Shown here: positions 11,026 through 22,336 of the stretch, piece after piece
Numbering within the stretch: position 1 is the stretch's first letter
How the letters are laid out: each line of letters opens with the position of its first letter
Origin: Pseudeuparius sepicola
Lineage: Eukaryota > Arthropoda > Insecta > Coleoptera > Anthribidae
DNA length: 64,000 nucleotides
Assembly: GCA_963920635.1 (NCBI GenBank)
Contig: OY987298.1
Location: 84,267,454-84,331,453 of the forward strand
Reading direction: 5' to 3'
Made by a program: the position numbers and the translations under genes
The notes under the pieces: generated by a model
What the model was told of the DNA's origin: nothing
Seen by the model: the letters and a program-made list of their open reading frames with translations, nothing else
Databases searched by the model: none

Positions 11026-12202
11026 TTCTGAAACTTCGTTACAGATTTTCTTTGTTCGCTACCACTATGGCACAATTTACACTGCGACCAATTAATAACA
11101 CCATAGGCGTGTTCTATCAAGAGCAATCTGGACTCAAAATTTCTAATGACAAGTGGAGTTTATTGGTGTATAAAGACATTTCATCTATAAAAACAACATT
11201 CGAAAATAATAATAAAATTTTAGAAAATATGCAATTTGTAATTCAACCAAAAGACGTACGAATGGCCGCCTTTCTAAGCGAAGTTAAGTCGCATCTCACT
11301 TTACTAAATCAACTTTCCGAAAACATTGCGCTCAAATTTGAAGAATTAGCTATTGATGTAAGAAGATATAAAAGAGGTTTAATTAATGGTTTAGGGTCAG
11401 TTTGGAAATTTATTACCGGAAATTTAGATGCTTCAGACGGTATTATAACGATTGTATTGACAAAATTAACAGAGACGAACACGAATTAGAAAAATTAATG
11501 AAAAAGCAAATTTTAGTAACTACTTCAGTTATCAAAAATTTTAATGACTATCAACAAATTACAAATTGATGAAATTACTTTTAATAATGACATAAAACAA
11601 ATTGAAAATTATATTTATAATATTTCTGATAATTTTAAGTATTACACTGCAAAATTACAAATTTTAGAGATGGCCGAAAGACTCCTAGAATCCTATACCT
11701 TTATCGAAAGCAATTTAAATGACATTCTAAACTCTATTACTTTTGCAAAGCTACACATCATTCACACGTCAGTTATAACTCCTGAAGACCTGGTTCATCA
11801 TTTGCAAATAATCGCTCAAACTTTAAACAAAAATAATTTACCCTTAACTCCTCAACTCCTAAATGTTGCAACTTATCTTGACTTTATAGAGCTAAAGGTT
11901 TTTCAAACAGAAAATAGGCTCGTGTTTATATTAAACATTCCTTTAGTAGAACCCCAATGGTATACTCTTTATAGAATTTATCCTATTCCAATTTTCGATA
12001 ATAAAACTGGATTTTATCACATGGTATCTACCGATACTAAAACATTAAAATAGGCATTATTACTACTAATAACGGAGATGATCCTCCACAACCTCCTAGA
12101 ACTCGAAATCGCGTTTTTCAAAATTTAAGAAAATTTGTTGCTGTCAAAAGAAGACCTTCTGTGCCTAATTTAATGTCAAAATTTGTTAACACAAATTTTT
12201 AA
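11001..12202 (+). pseudogene. env: env remnant (insect retrovirus F-like envelope)
   Basis: Envelope-like frame overlapping the end of the macro-domain frame. A basic RRYKR motif at 11361-11375 is followed by GLINGLGSVW and KFITGNLDASDG. That is the furin-type cleavage site and fusion-peptide region typical of Errantivirus envelopes, which relate to baculovirus F proteins. Frame changes occur near 11446 and 11540. The frame closes at 12051-12053. A short proline/arginine-rich open tail in another frame (to the stop at 12200-12202) resembles a cytoplasmic tail. No hydrophobic transmembrane segment is present between them, so the distal ectodomain and the anchor appear to be deleted. Confidence 0.8.
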
Positions 12203-12203
12203 T

Positions 12204-12215
12204 AAAAGGGGAAGG
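12204..12215 (+). other. Polypurine tract
   Basis: AAAAGGGGAAGG lies immediately before the 3' LTR, the expected plus-strand primer site. Confidence 0.85.
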
Positions 12216-12628
12216 TGTTAAATCCGACCTCAAGCATTACCTTGATCATAACCTTGTTTTTACCCTTGATTCTGTTTACTGTTGGATATTATGTTCTCAT
12301 TCTCTATTGTTCAAGATGCTTACTACAAAGATATCATTTTCCATTGTATATTGTTCTAGAATGATTACTAGAACATATCATATTCCTTTTGAGTATTGTT
12401 AAAACTTGCTTACTGCAAGAATTGCAGAATTTGATCTTCCCTTTGTTTATTATATTCTTTTCCCATGAGAACCACAACACCTCAGCATAACAGATCTGTA
12501 TAAATAGGACCTAGTAAAGTAAGACCGTCAATTCTAGTCTTGTTTGTAGTCTAAGCAAAAACTCTGTAACTCGCGTTACCCAAATAAAAGTTTTTTAAAA
12601 AGTCTTCGTCTTCACGTCGCCCGTAACA
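12216..12628 (+). repeat. 3' LTR of endogenous retrovirus
   Basis: Matches 4832-5245 apart from about eight substitutions and a changed poly-T tract. It is followed by TGTA (12629-12632), the target duplication. Confidence 0.93.
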
Positions 12629-12632
12629 TGTA

Positions 12633-14660
12633 TATTTTTCTTACAAAAAAATAATCGCGCAACGTTGAAAACAATTGTGTTTGACGTACAGAATATGACC
12701 CACATTAAACCGTAACACCCCAGTAAAATTTGTATTTGTCGTCTGACTTAGATAGTTTTTTTTGTTTCGGTTTAAAAGGGATCACACTGTGAGTATATAT
12801 TACCATGAACTTTGTTTATTTTGAAGCCAATTCTCCAACTCTTTTAGGCTATTCTCTCTCTAACTTCTCATACACTTCTCGATTCTCTGTCGTATCATGG
12901 TCGCTAATGTTCTTAACTGGACTCTGAAGCTTTATAACTTCATCAACTTTATCAATTAAACTATTAACTTTAAGATGTAAAAATGATAACTCATTTAAAA
13001 CAAGTTTTTTGAAATCTAAAAATAAATAAATATACATGAAGGGTATTATTGTAGAATTATGGGGCCAAATTGATACATAAAGAAGAAATGTAATTTTAAG
13101 CCGCCGAAAATTCTACAATGTGTCCCAATTTGATACTGGACACCTCAGAAATATATGAAGGGCAAGGAAAACAAATGGTCTTTATTTTTTTATTGGTAGT
13201 ACCAAGGGAGAGTATCTCATAGGCGGTGGTATTTGGATGGGGTAATTATCTCATGGCCTACTATGATTTTTTAAAATAGCAAATTTTCAAGAAACTCCAT
13301 TAGGGATTTTTTTACGACAAAATATTGTTAAGAAAACTTGTTCAGAATGGCGGAGCCGGGCCCCCTCGAACCCTCGACAGAAAAAAAATAAAATCAATAA
13401 AAATCTATTTGTCAAATTGTTGTTACCGTTACCAATAAAGAATAACTAATTTAGCATTACTTTCTATAGAAGCTGAAGAAGGTGCAGCAATGGATAAAAG
13501 CGAACTAATTAAAGTTCATCGACGTCTCCTGCACTAAAGACTATGATATCATCTTGGTATATTAAGCACTCTTTGTACCTTAGGGTGGCAAACTCATTGT
13601 GCATCAAGCATCTAAACTTTTTTTTTGTTGAAAGGTCTTCGAAAACCGCTTCTTTTGGCCTTTCTTCCATTGTCAAGATGCAAATTCAGGGCCGGCTAGG
13701 ATTATTTTATGCCTCGGATTTCCACGAAAACCTTTAAGCGATTTTCTTATTTAAAACCTAAGACTACAGGGTTAACCATAACGCCACAAAACCCCCATAT
13801 ACCAAATACCATAACACAAATGTAATTTATTTCTGAACAAAATGCTAACCGACAAATAAAAGTAATTTAAATTATTGGATCTTTCTCAATAAAGTGACTA
13901 TCTTAACTGATATGGACTTACTGACTGGCAGGCTTCTGTATTTTTTTGACTCAGTTCGTTCATAGTGTCTGGGGCAGTTTTGATATACTCGATTTTTGAC
14001 CCGTATAAAGTTCCAAAAATTCAGTACTTTGAGATGGCATAGTTAAAAACACCCTGTTTATTTTGTATTGGACCTTTGCACACCAACACTTTGAGTGGTC
14101 CTGTTGACCATTCGACTGTTTTGAGGGGATTCCATGGCACACTTGACTTGGCAGATGCCTTTAAAATTCTTATTTTTCCTAAAATTTGACACCCTGCAGA
14201 ATAGAACTCTCTGTATATTTTTTGTTCAAATTTGGTATATGGGGATTTTAGGGTGTTTTTGATCAGATTTTAAATAAAAAAATCACTAAATGATTTTTAT
14301 GAAAATCGAGGGTATAAAAAAATCGCAGCCCGCCCTAAATTTGCATTGTAAAAATGGTAAAGAAGTCAAAAGAAGCGGCTTTTGAAGTCCTTTGACACAA
14401 AAATATTCAGGCGATTATCTTCAAAAGTGAAGATTTTACGGATTTGTATAGTTTTAAAGTTGGACAGCCTGAAGGTATATTTTTGTTTTAGAAACTTTTT
14501 TCTTTTTATTTACTAAGAAATAAAAGTTCGTGATAGTTTCACCTTCATGTTTGTTTTCTTTATTATTTTCCAATTTGAGGGGGCCCAAATTTAATTTTGG
14601 CGGGAGGGCCCAAAATTTGAAGCTACGCCACTGGGTTAATAATAAACACCCATGTCAAAA
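12633..14660. other. Spacer, no gene recognised
   Basis: Mostly AT-rich. A 62-codon minus-strand frame at 12849-13037 (KLVLNELSFLHLKVNSLIDK) has an amphipathic, coiled-coil-like look and could be a gene fragment, but it has no flanking coding sequence and I do not recognise it. GTAGAATT and CAAATTGATAC-type blocks recur near 13045 and 13110. GC-richer patches near 13350 and 14580-14620 look like degraded repeats. Confidence 0.4.
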
Positions 14661-14671
14661 ATATTTTTAGT

Positions 14672-16271
14672 TTGGCACCAATTGTTAAAGAATCACACAC
14701 AGCGTTGCGCAAGTTGATTGACAGCGTTCAACGGGACTTAAAGGCCTTGCAGTCATTAAAAGAGCCAGTAGAGCAGTGGGGCACATTACTTATTTTTCAA
14801 ATTAGTGCAAAACTGGACAATGTCACAAGACGGGAGTGGGAAATTCACAGTGTCAAAAAAAGTAACAGATTTTGAAAATTTCATTCAATTTCTCAAGGAT
14901 AAATGTCAAATTTTGGAGACAGTTCAGCCGAACAAATTTGACACTAATAAAAGTCATTCAATGCAAGGCAGCAACTACGACAGGTCAAAGCAAAGGTCAC
15001 ATTCTTTTGTTTCGGCGTACAAATCATGCTCGTTTTGTGATGAAAATCACAAGTTTTTTCAGTGCAAAAAATTCTTTAATCTTTCCCCTCGTGACAGACT
15101 TGATGAAGCTAAGCGCATGAAGTTATGTTTTATTTGTCTGCGATCAAATCATTCAGCAGAAAATTGCTCTTGGACAACCAATTATTGCAAGCATTGCAAT
15201 AATGCGCATAATTCTTTATTGCGTGTAAATTTTCCACAAGGAAATCTACAACAATCCCCAAACGCACAACCAAATAATGCAAATTCATCTTCACAAATGC
15301 GCAACAATTGTTCACAAAACAATTCATTTGGAAATAACCAATTTCGTTCCCATCAACTCACCTATGGACAAAATACCATGCAAAATGCGTCACACAAACG
15401 ACCACAACAATCAGCTACGAATTTAGCAACAAATAATTCCGCACACTCGGAAGAAAATTCAAATAGCCAAATAGCTTCAATTTCAACGCATTCTTGTCAC
15501 GCAACTCCTCGTATTTCTTGCATGTTAGCTACAGCATATGTTATTGTGTATGATAGCCAAAACAAACCTCATCGAATCCGAGCCCTTTTGGATCCAGGAT
15601 CAATGACAAATTTTATGACAGACAAATTATATGACAAATTGGGTCTTCAAAAGCAAAACATTAATTTATCAGTTCTTGGTGTTAGCTCATCCATTACATC
15701 ATCAACAAAAATGACACAAGCCGGTATTCAATCTTGTCACAATTCATATCAAGTAAATTTAACTTTTTATCTGCTGAATAAAATAACAGAACAGCTTCCC
15801 ATTGTGTATATCAACCCAAACAATTTCTTGATTCCCAAGGATATTATTTTAGCAGATGAATCTTTCCACATCCCTGGCAACGTAGATTTGTTGTTAAGTG
15901 CAGATATTTACGAAGAACTAAGGTGTACGGGTACTTTAAAATTTGCCAACAATCAACCTTATTTAATAGAAACCAAACTTGGTTGGGTTGTTTCAGGTAG
16001 GTATGATTTTTCAAGAAACAAAGTTCAAAGGTCAAGATCAAGCCCGACAACATACTGCAATCTCTCCAGAATTTCAATAAATGAGCAGTTAGAAAAGTTC
16101 TGGAAGATCGAGGAGCCACCAGTAACTAGAAAATACACTCACGAAGAGCAAGAATGCGAAGATTTATTTAATAAAACCACAAGATATGAAAAGGACGGAC
16201 ATTTCGTAGTAACCTTACCGGTCAAGGAAGGAATTGAGAATTTAGGAGAAAACATGAACATACAATCTTGA
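14672..16271 (+). pseudogene. Pao/BEL gag C-terminus, zinc knuckles and protease
   Basis: Begins in the DUF1759-type gag region (LKALQSLKEPVEQW, SAKLDNVTRREWE). A frame change near 14845 leads into a long frame. Knuckles are CSFCDENHKFFQC (CX2CX3HX4C, the Pao form) and CFICLRSNHSAENC, followed by CKHCNNAHNSLL. After an N/Q/S-rich linker comes the protease-like domain, with LLDPGSMTNFM at about 15590-15625. The catalytic Asp is followed by Pro-Gly rather than Thr/Ser-Gly, in line with BEL proteases (commonly D-S/P-G). The frame closes at 16271 just before the RT. Confidence 0.88.
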
Positions 16272-18625
16272 GAGAAAACTGCAAAGAAATGCAGAGGTCA
16301 GAGAGCTTTATACTGAATTCATGGACACCTATGAAAGGTCATGAGTCGAATTCCCAACGATGAAATCACAGACGGCGGTAATCCAATTTATTACTTACCT
16401 CATCACCCAGTGATAAAGGAAGCCAGTACCACGTGCAAATTAAGAGTGGTTTTTTATGCAAGTTGCAAAACCTCAACGGGTATTAGTCTCAACGACAAAT
16501 TGAAAGTTGGACCCATAATACAGGATGATTTATTCACCATTCTAATACGTTTTAGAAAACATGATTATGTTTTAGGAGCAGACATAGCAATAATGTATAG
16601 AATGGTTTGGATCGAACCAGCACAGCGAGATTTGCAGAGAATAGTGTGGAGACCATTGCCAGAGCAAGAACTACAGCATTTCAAATTGAATACAGTGACT
16701 TACGGCACAGCATCAGCAAGCTTTTTGGCAATAAGAAGTTTACAACAAGCAGCAAAAAATTTCCAAGAAAAATACCCATCATCAAGTCAATCCATTATGC
16801 AGGATTTTTATGTCGACGATTACTTGTCAGGTTCAGACACACCTGAGGGTGCTCGAAAACTAAAACAAGAAATTTCTGAGATACTGTCTCACTCGGGATT
16901 CATTTTGCGCAAGTGGATTAGTAATAATAGATCAATACTAGATGAGTCAGAGCAATCAAGCGAAAACATCGCACACTACATAACAAATGACATTGAAACA
17001 AAGACATTGGGTGTCTTGTGGCAAGTGGAACAAGATATTTTGAAATATTCCGTCACATTACACTCAGATCTCAAGTCAACCAAACGCAATATCTTATCGG
17101 TCATCAGCAAGATTTTCGATCCTCTAGGACTCATAGGACCAGTTATTATCAGGGAAAAAATAATTTTACAAAAAATTTGGTCTCAAAAGCTAAATTGGGA
17201 TGACACAATTTCTCCAGAATTGGAAGTAGCCTGGAGGGAATTTTACACTGAACTATCTTCTTTGCACTCATTACAAATTCCAAGACATTGTCTCATTTTT
17301 CAAGCTAAACAAGTGGAATTACATGGGTACTGCGATGCATCAGAACAAGCTTATGGTGCTTGCGTATATTTTAGATCAACAGACAATGAAGGCAATGTGA
17401 TCGCTAGACTACTGTGTGCAAAGTCAAAGGTAGCACCCTTGAAGAGCGTATCGCTTCCTAGATTGGAGCTTTGTGGGGCTCAGTTGTTATCTAAGTTAAT
17501 GAATAAAACACTTGAAGCATTACATATGAGAGTTAATGACGTTTTTTACTGGACAGACTCAATCATAGTTCTCTCATGGTTATCTTCAGAACCAGCTTTA
17601 TTGAAAACATTTGTCAGCAACAGAGTCTCAGAAATTCAGCAAGTGACCAACGTAGACAGATGGGCACATGTAACAAGCCAAGACAACCCAGCTGATGTTA
17701 TTTCAAGAGGGTGTAGTCCAACAGGACTCATCAAATCAACCTTATGGTGGCAAGGTCCAGCTTGGCTCAAGGAAAACACGCAATATTCTTCTTTAATTGA
17801 ATTGATAGACCCTCCCGAAAAACGACCAATCAAGTCACAGTCATTTTTAGTGTCGTTTGAAGACAATTTGTTTCCTCGATATTCATCTTTGCTCAGACTG
17901 CAGAGAGTTTTTGCATTTTGTTTTAGATTTAGCCAAAATATAAAATCACCAGGTAATAAAATCACGGGTAATCTTACAGTCCACGAATTAGAACATTCAT
18001 TAGAGTTTTTAATCAAACAAGCCCAATTACAGGATTTCTCTGTCGAAATACAATGTTTACAAGCAAAAAAACCTCTTCCAAGATCAAGCAAACTTATTTC
18101 GTTAAATCCTTTTCTTGATTCTAAAGGTGTCATGCGTTTAGGTGGTAGAATAAGTAAGTCACAAGGTAGTTATGATCAAAAATTTCCGATTTTAATTTCA
18201 GGGAAACATTCTCTCACGGAGCTTATCATCAAGCAAGAACACCTGAGAAATATGCATATGGGCACGCAGGCCTTGCTGGCAAATATCCGCCTAAAATTTT
18301 GGCCACTCTCAGGTAGGAATGCTGTCAAAAGTGTGGATATTGTAGTGGGTCATCCCCTGACCTGTAGTATCCCTGTTGTCCAAATAAATAAAAGGGTTTT
18401 GCGCAGGTGTGTGGTGTGTTTCAGAAACAAGCCTATTAATATTAACACGTTGATGGGAGAATTACCAAAATCGAGAGTTGAAATTTCAAGACCATTTTAC
18501 CATGCGGGTATTGATTATGCGGGTCCATTTTTTACCAAGGCGTCGAAATTAAAGGGTAGTAAAACTCTCAGTCATATTTATGTATTTTTGTGTGTATGGC
18601 ATCCAAAGCAGTACATATTGAGGTA
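16272..18625 (+). pseudogene. pol: Pao/BEL reverse transcriptase, RNase H, integrase start
   Basis: The open frame at 16341-18626 follows a short deletion/frameshift at 16265-16340. RT shows YYLPHHPVIKE, LRVVFYAS, the first catalytic Asp in VLGADIAIMYR and FYVDDYLSG (second catalytic block, near 16806). The Pao-type RNase H region carries HGYCDASEQAYGA near 17320 and YWTDSIIVLSWL near 17545. The integrase zinc-binding region lies near 18390-18440 (CVVCFRNK) and the first core Asp is in AGIDYAGPF near 18510. The frame breaks near 18595, where homology continues in the next frame. Confidence 0.9.
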
Positions 18626-19397
18626 GTTTCAGATTTGTCTACAGACGCCTTTCAGAACGCATTAAAACGATTTTTTGCGCGTAGAGGAAAAAGCAGACAT
18701 CTATTTTCGGACAATGGAAGTAATTTCGTTGGTGCAAATCGTGAGTTACAAGGTTTGACAAATTTATTAAAACAAAGTCAAGATACCTTGGATAACATTT
18801 TGTCTCAGGATGGTGTCACTTGGCATTTCATTCCTCCCAAGTCGCCACATTTTGGTGGACTTTGGGAGTCATGTGTGAAATCTGCAAAATATCACCTGAA
18901 AAGAGTAATCGGTGACATTAGTCTAACTTTCGAAGAGCTCTCAGGTGGAAGCATGCATGAATTCCAGACCCATTAGTCCTTTATCCGATGACCCCACAGA
19001 CCTAAATCCATTAACCCCCGGTAATTTCCTTATTGGCGAACCGTTAGTTGCATTGCCTCAGCAGGATTTACAAGACATTGCTATCAATAGATTGAGCAGA
19101 TATCAACACCTAGCACGAATTATCCAACATTTTTGGAGGCGCTGGTCTGTTGAATATTTACCAAGTTTGAATACTCGATCAAAATGGTGGCGTGACATTT
19201 CCCAGGTTTTGAAGGAAGGTACCATGGTTCTACTCAAGGATGAATCTCTTCCTCCATTGAAGTGGCGTTTGGGAAGAATTGTTCAACTCTATCCTGGTCA
19301 AGATCAAGTGATGCGTGTAGTGGCAGTGCGTACTTCATCGGGAGTTACTAAGCGTGCCATTAATAAGCTGGCAATATTGACAATTGATGAGCTTTAA
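18590..19397 (+). pseudogene. pol: Pao/BEL integrase core and C-terminal domain
   Basis: Continues the integrase in two further frames. SKAVHIEVVSDLSTDAF is followed by SDNGSNFVGANR (second core Asp) and HFGGLWESCVKSAK (core Glu), completing the DDE triad. A frame change near 18945 leads to MEACMNSRPISPLSDDP and LTPGNFLIGEPL. It ends with a DUF5641-type C-terminus (KWWRDI, LPPLKWRLGRI, TKRAINKLAIL) and a TAA at 19395. It is inactive because of the breaks. Confidence 0.9.
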
Positions 19398-19465
19398 TAG
19401 TTTTCTTTATGCAATTTTGACATTTCTTTAATTGTTGAAAGTAAGTACTTTCAAGGGGGGCGGCA

Positions 19466-19742
19466 TGTACGAGATTCGTATATTTATTTGTGATGGCATC
19501 TACTGAACAAGAGACTACGAGTTTTTTTAGCGAGTAGACGTCAAGCCGCCTAGGACAACGGTCGGTGCCTGCGGTGTTGAGCATTTTTGTAAATTTGACA
19601 TAGACATGCTGATGTAATGTTTTTTTGTTCAAACCAAGTTTGTTCATTTTATTTAACCAGCGACCTATCCTTTGGATACAAAAAAACGATAATATAAAGT
19701 TGAAGCAGCACTTCGGCAAGAAAGGTGGAGCCGCATCTGCAA
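19466..19742 (+). repeat. 3' LTR of the Pao/BEL element
   Basis: Starts TGTACGAGATTCGT directly after the purine-rich tract CAAGGGGGGCGG (19452-19463). The end is uncertain, placed at ACATGC-free CTGCAACA near 19742 where the next inverted repeat begins. There is no second copy in the window for comparison. Confidence 0.6.
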
Positions 19743-20222
19743 CAGTGCCCTTGGTGTTTTTTTCGAAAAACCCTTAGTTTTGTCCAAAACACTGATATAT
19801 AATCCTTGTTTGAGAGCGGTTAAACATAATCGATCATGTTAGCCTTGACTGAACATAAAATTTTATAGTAAACTACTGAATTTTATTACGAAACGCAACG
19901 ACGTTCCTCCGGTAACTTGAAACACTCAACTTGAAATAAAATAAGAAAGAAAATAATTTGAAAATAATCTGGGCATACCTAACAATTTTCAGATATAGAT
20001 CTAATACCTAACACTGAATTAATGACAATATAATTATTTGCTCAAACGTCAAAACTGCCAGTTTATTTGAAAAACAAAAGGCTTGATTCCTTCATTCAAG
20101 GCTAAGATGATAGCGTAAGTCTTCGACTAGGTATATGTTTGACCGCTCTCGAACAAGGATTAAATATCTACGTGTTTTGGACAAAACGAAGGGTTTTTCG
20201 AAAAAACACCAAGAGCACTTTC
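19743..20222. repeat. MITE with ~83-bp terminal inverted repeats
   Basis: The left arm (AGTGCCCTTGGTGTTTTTTT…, about 19743-19828) is the reverse complement of the right arm (about 20140-20222, ending ACACCAAGAGCACTTT). Shared inner blocks are CGAAAAACCCTT, TTTTGTCCAAAACAC and AATCCTTGTT. The ~310-bp interior has no coding capacity. The left end abuts the BEL LTR. Confidence 0.8.
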
Positions 20223-22336
20223 TCTAAATTAACAGGAGAACTCAAAAGTGATGAGAATCATTTTCGGATTGTCGCATCATTTTTAGGTGATAATTTGTCT
20301 AATACTACCCCCAACGCCTCGCCACTGGTTGAATAAAACAAATCGAAAATACCACAATATTAAAGCTACTTTATTGGTGTAGATGCCTACCAAACGTTGT
20401 TGACTTATCTCTCATATTTTGGGAGATACATAAAAATATTGTTACAAAAATTCCAACTTTAATCCCCTGTACAGCGAAAACCATTGAGTTTTTGATATAT
20501 ATGTTCATATGAAAAAATTCTATTATTTTTAAATTTTCTAACAGTTTTTAAAGTATTGCTGAGAAAGTTTGGACCACCCCGTATATGTAAATCGTTGAAA
20601 TTGGGAGAACCCAGGGGAGAACAAAAATATCCTAAAAACCGCAAAGTTTACAGGTCAACTCAAAAACTTACCAAATACCAAAAATAGAGAAATATCAATC
20701 ATTCGGGCACTTTTTCTCATCGTATCGAATAATTGTCAAGTCGATATTCGTTCGATACCGATGAAATGTCAAAATAGAGAAATATCGAACGTGCAGCAAG
20801 GAACGTCCAGGCATTTTTCTGACCATAATATGGAATAATTTTCAGTTGATATTCGTTCGATACGGATACCTACCACAAATAGAGAAATATCGACCGTCCG
20901 AGTACTTTGTCCAACGATATCATCAGTTTCCAAAAATCGACAGTAACATTGATTAAAAAATAAATGGTTTTTATTGATATTCCCATACCTACCTATTTTT
21001 CCCAGCCCTGATACTGACTAGACTAGTGGGTGATGTAACGAATTTTATGATATTATGTAGGTAGGACCTAACTAGTTCTGTAAAATTAAAACATGATGTT
21101 TCAACAGTTGCTTCGGTTTTGAAAGATAGGTAAGTAGGTATCTCTTTACATGTCAAAATTAGGAAAAAGTTTTTAAAACCAGTCAACTTTGCGAATGTTG
21201 CGGAATTGCCACACCAATCACCATCAGTATCAGTACCTAAATACCTAACTACAGTTGTTAACTTGGAATTGTCTATTTAACCACTTTTCTTTAGGTTTAT
21301 AGGTACATGTAGTCGGGCTTCAACGCCCTACCCTTGTCAGAACAATATACATATAACATATAACATAACTTGGTATGTCTTAAATCCATTGAAATCTGGT
21401 AAATCCTTTTACATTTCGGGGTATATTCAAACAAAAGTTGTCAAAAACAACACATTAAAAAAGAAAACTTGGATCTCGTGGTCTAATTCCGTCAGCCGAC
21501 ATCAAGAAGAACGAGACAGTATGCTTGTGCATGTCGCCATAATGTTCTATGGAAACGTATTATTTTGGTGTTTTTTTAAGAATAACAACAAATAGGTATT
21601 ATACATAATAATGGTCTTATTACCTGTTCTATTAAATCCGTTAGAATATGGAGATGGAGGTGTCGGCGCCGGTTGCACTGGTCGCTCGTCGCTCCGTTCG
21701 GCTCGCTACTCGCTGGAGTCCACAGTCCACAGATTACCCACCTCTGGAGTCGCTGGTCGCACGCTCGTGAACGGAACCACATAACATATTATGTGTTATG
21801 TGGACGGCATGATACAATAAACGGATCATGTGTGGTGGACGACGGACGGAAACACGAAACCCGTACCGCGCGCTACGCGCACGCGCCTGTCGCGACCGAA
21901 CAACACAGCGTTGCCAGGCCACTCACTAGCGGCAAGATGTCAAGAACTAAGAGACGTAACGAATAAGAATAAAAACCAGAAAACTTTCATTCTTAATCTT
22001 CAAAGCCCTTTAATATATGCAAGAAAGTTGAAGAAAATATTTAACCTATTTATGATTATAGAGTTGGGTGAACATTGCAAATTTTTAAGGATCGTGTACC
22101 CACAATGCAGTAAATTTCTGCCCAACACCTGGCAACGTAGCTGGATTCCGCCAAGCCGTCGCCGCTCATTCGCCTCCGTCCCAAGCTGGCTTGTTATGCT
22201 GCTATCTGATTAGATAACCATCATAGCGCTGGAAATCCGCATTTTTTAAATAACCAGATATGTTTATAGGTAACTGCCTAACACAAAAGTAAATATAATT
22301 TTATCGTGAGGGTCTCTATATATATTTCTAAATTTT
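20223..22336. other. Spacer with small repeats and a CpG-rich patch
   Basis: No recognised gene. 20683-20910 is an imperfect tandem repeat (listed separately). At 21640-21960 a CpG-rich patch stands out from the AT-rich background; it contains the hairpin CCACATAACA-N7-TGTTATGTGG near 21777-21803. Open frames there are short and mutually overlapping, so coding is not supported. Confidence 0.45.
20683..20910. repeat. Imperfect ~90-105 bp tandem repeat, 3 partial copies
   Basis: AAATAGAGAAATATC recurs at about 20685, 20772 and 20876, and GATATTCGTTCGATAC recurs at about 20741 and 20839. Spacing is 90-105 bp. Non-coding. Confidence 0.7.

Larger units (their letters stand above)
4832..12628 (+). 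mobile_element. Endogenous retrovirus (Errantivirus-like) with macro domain
   Basis: A complete provirus-like Ty3/Gypsy element: LTR, tRNA-Leu primer site, gag, pro, RT, RNase H, integrase with GPY/F module, macro domain, env remnant, polypurine tract, LTR. It is flanked by TGTA at 4828-4831 and 12629-12632. Nearly every gene carries frameshifts, stops or deletions, so the copy is dead. The env-like frame with a furin-type site places it with insect retroviruses. LTRs differ at about 8 positions plus a homopolymer tract over ~413 bp (counted by eye), suggesting moderate age. The macro domain is not part of the usual gene set of this family. Confidence 0.93.
14661..19742 (+). mobile_element. 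5'-truncated Pao/BEL LTR retrotransposon
   Basis: Contains the end of a DUF1759-type gag, Pao-type zinc knuckles, DUF1758-type protease, Pao-type RT with FYVDD, RNase H, integrase and a DUF5641-type C-terminus, in the order of the BEL/Pao superfamily. A purine-rich tract and one LTR follow. No 5' LTR, primer site or N-terminal gag is present: the element begins abruptly near 14661. At least four frame breaks show it is dead. Confidence 0.92.

Noticed and set aside
12849..13037. Possible gene fragment (KLVLNELSFLHLKVNSL)
   Set aside because: Protein-like composition but isolated, short and unrecognised; not enough to call a gene.
15844..16119. 91-codon minus-strand frame
   Set aside because: Antisense shadow of the BEL gag/protease frame, which has clear domain motifs.
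21673..22213. Overlapping GC-rich frames (97 and 127 codons)
   Set aside because: CpG-rich composition gives long frames on both strands; no domain, no consistent frame, no splice context.
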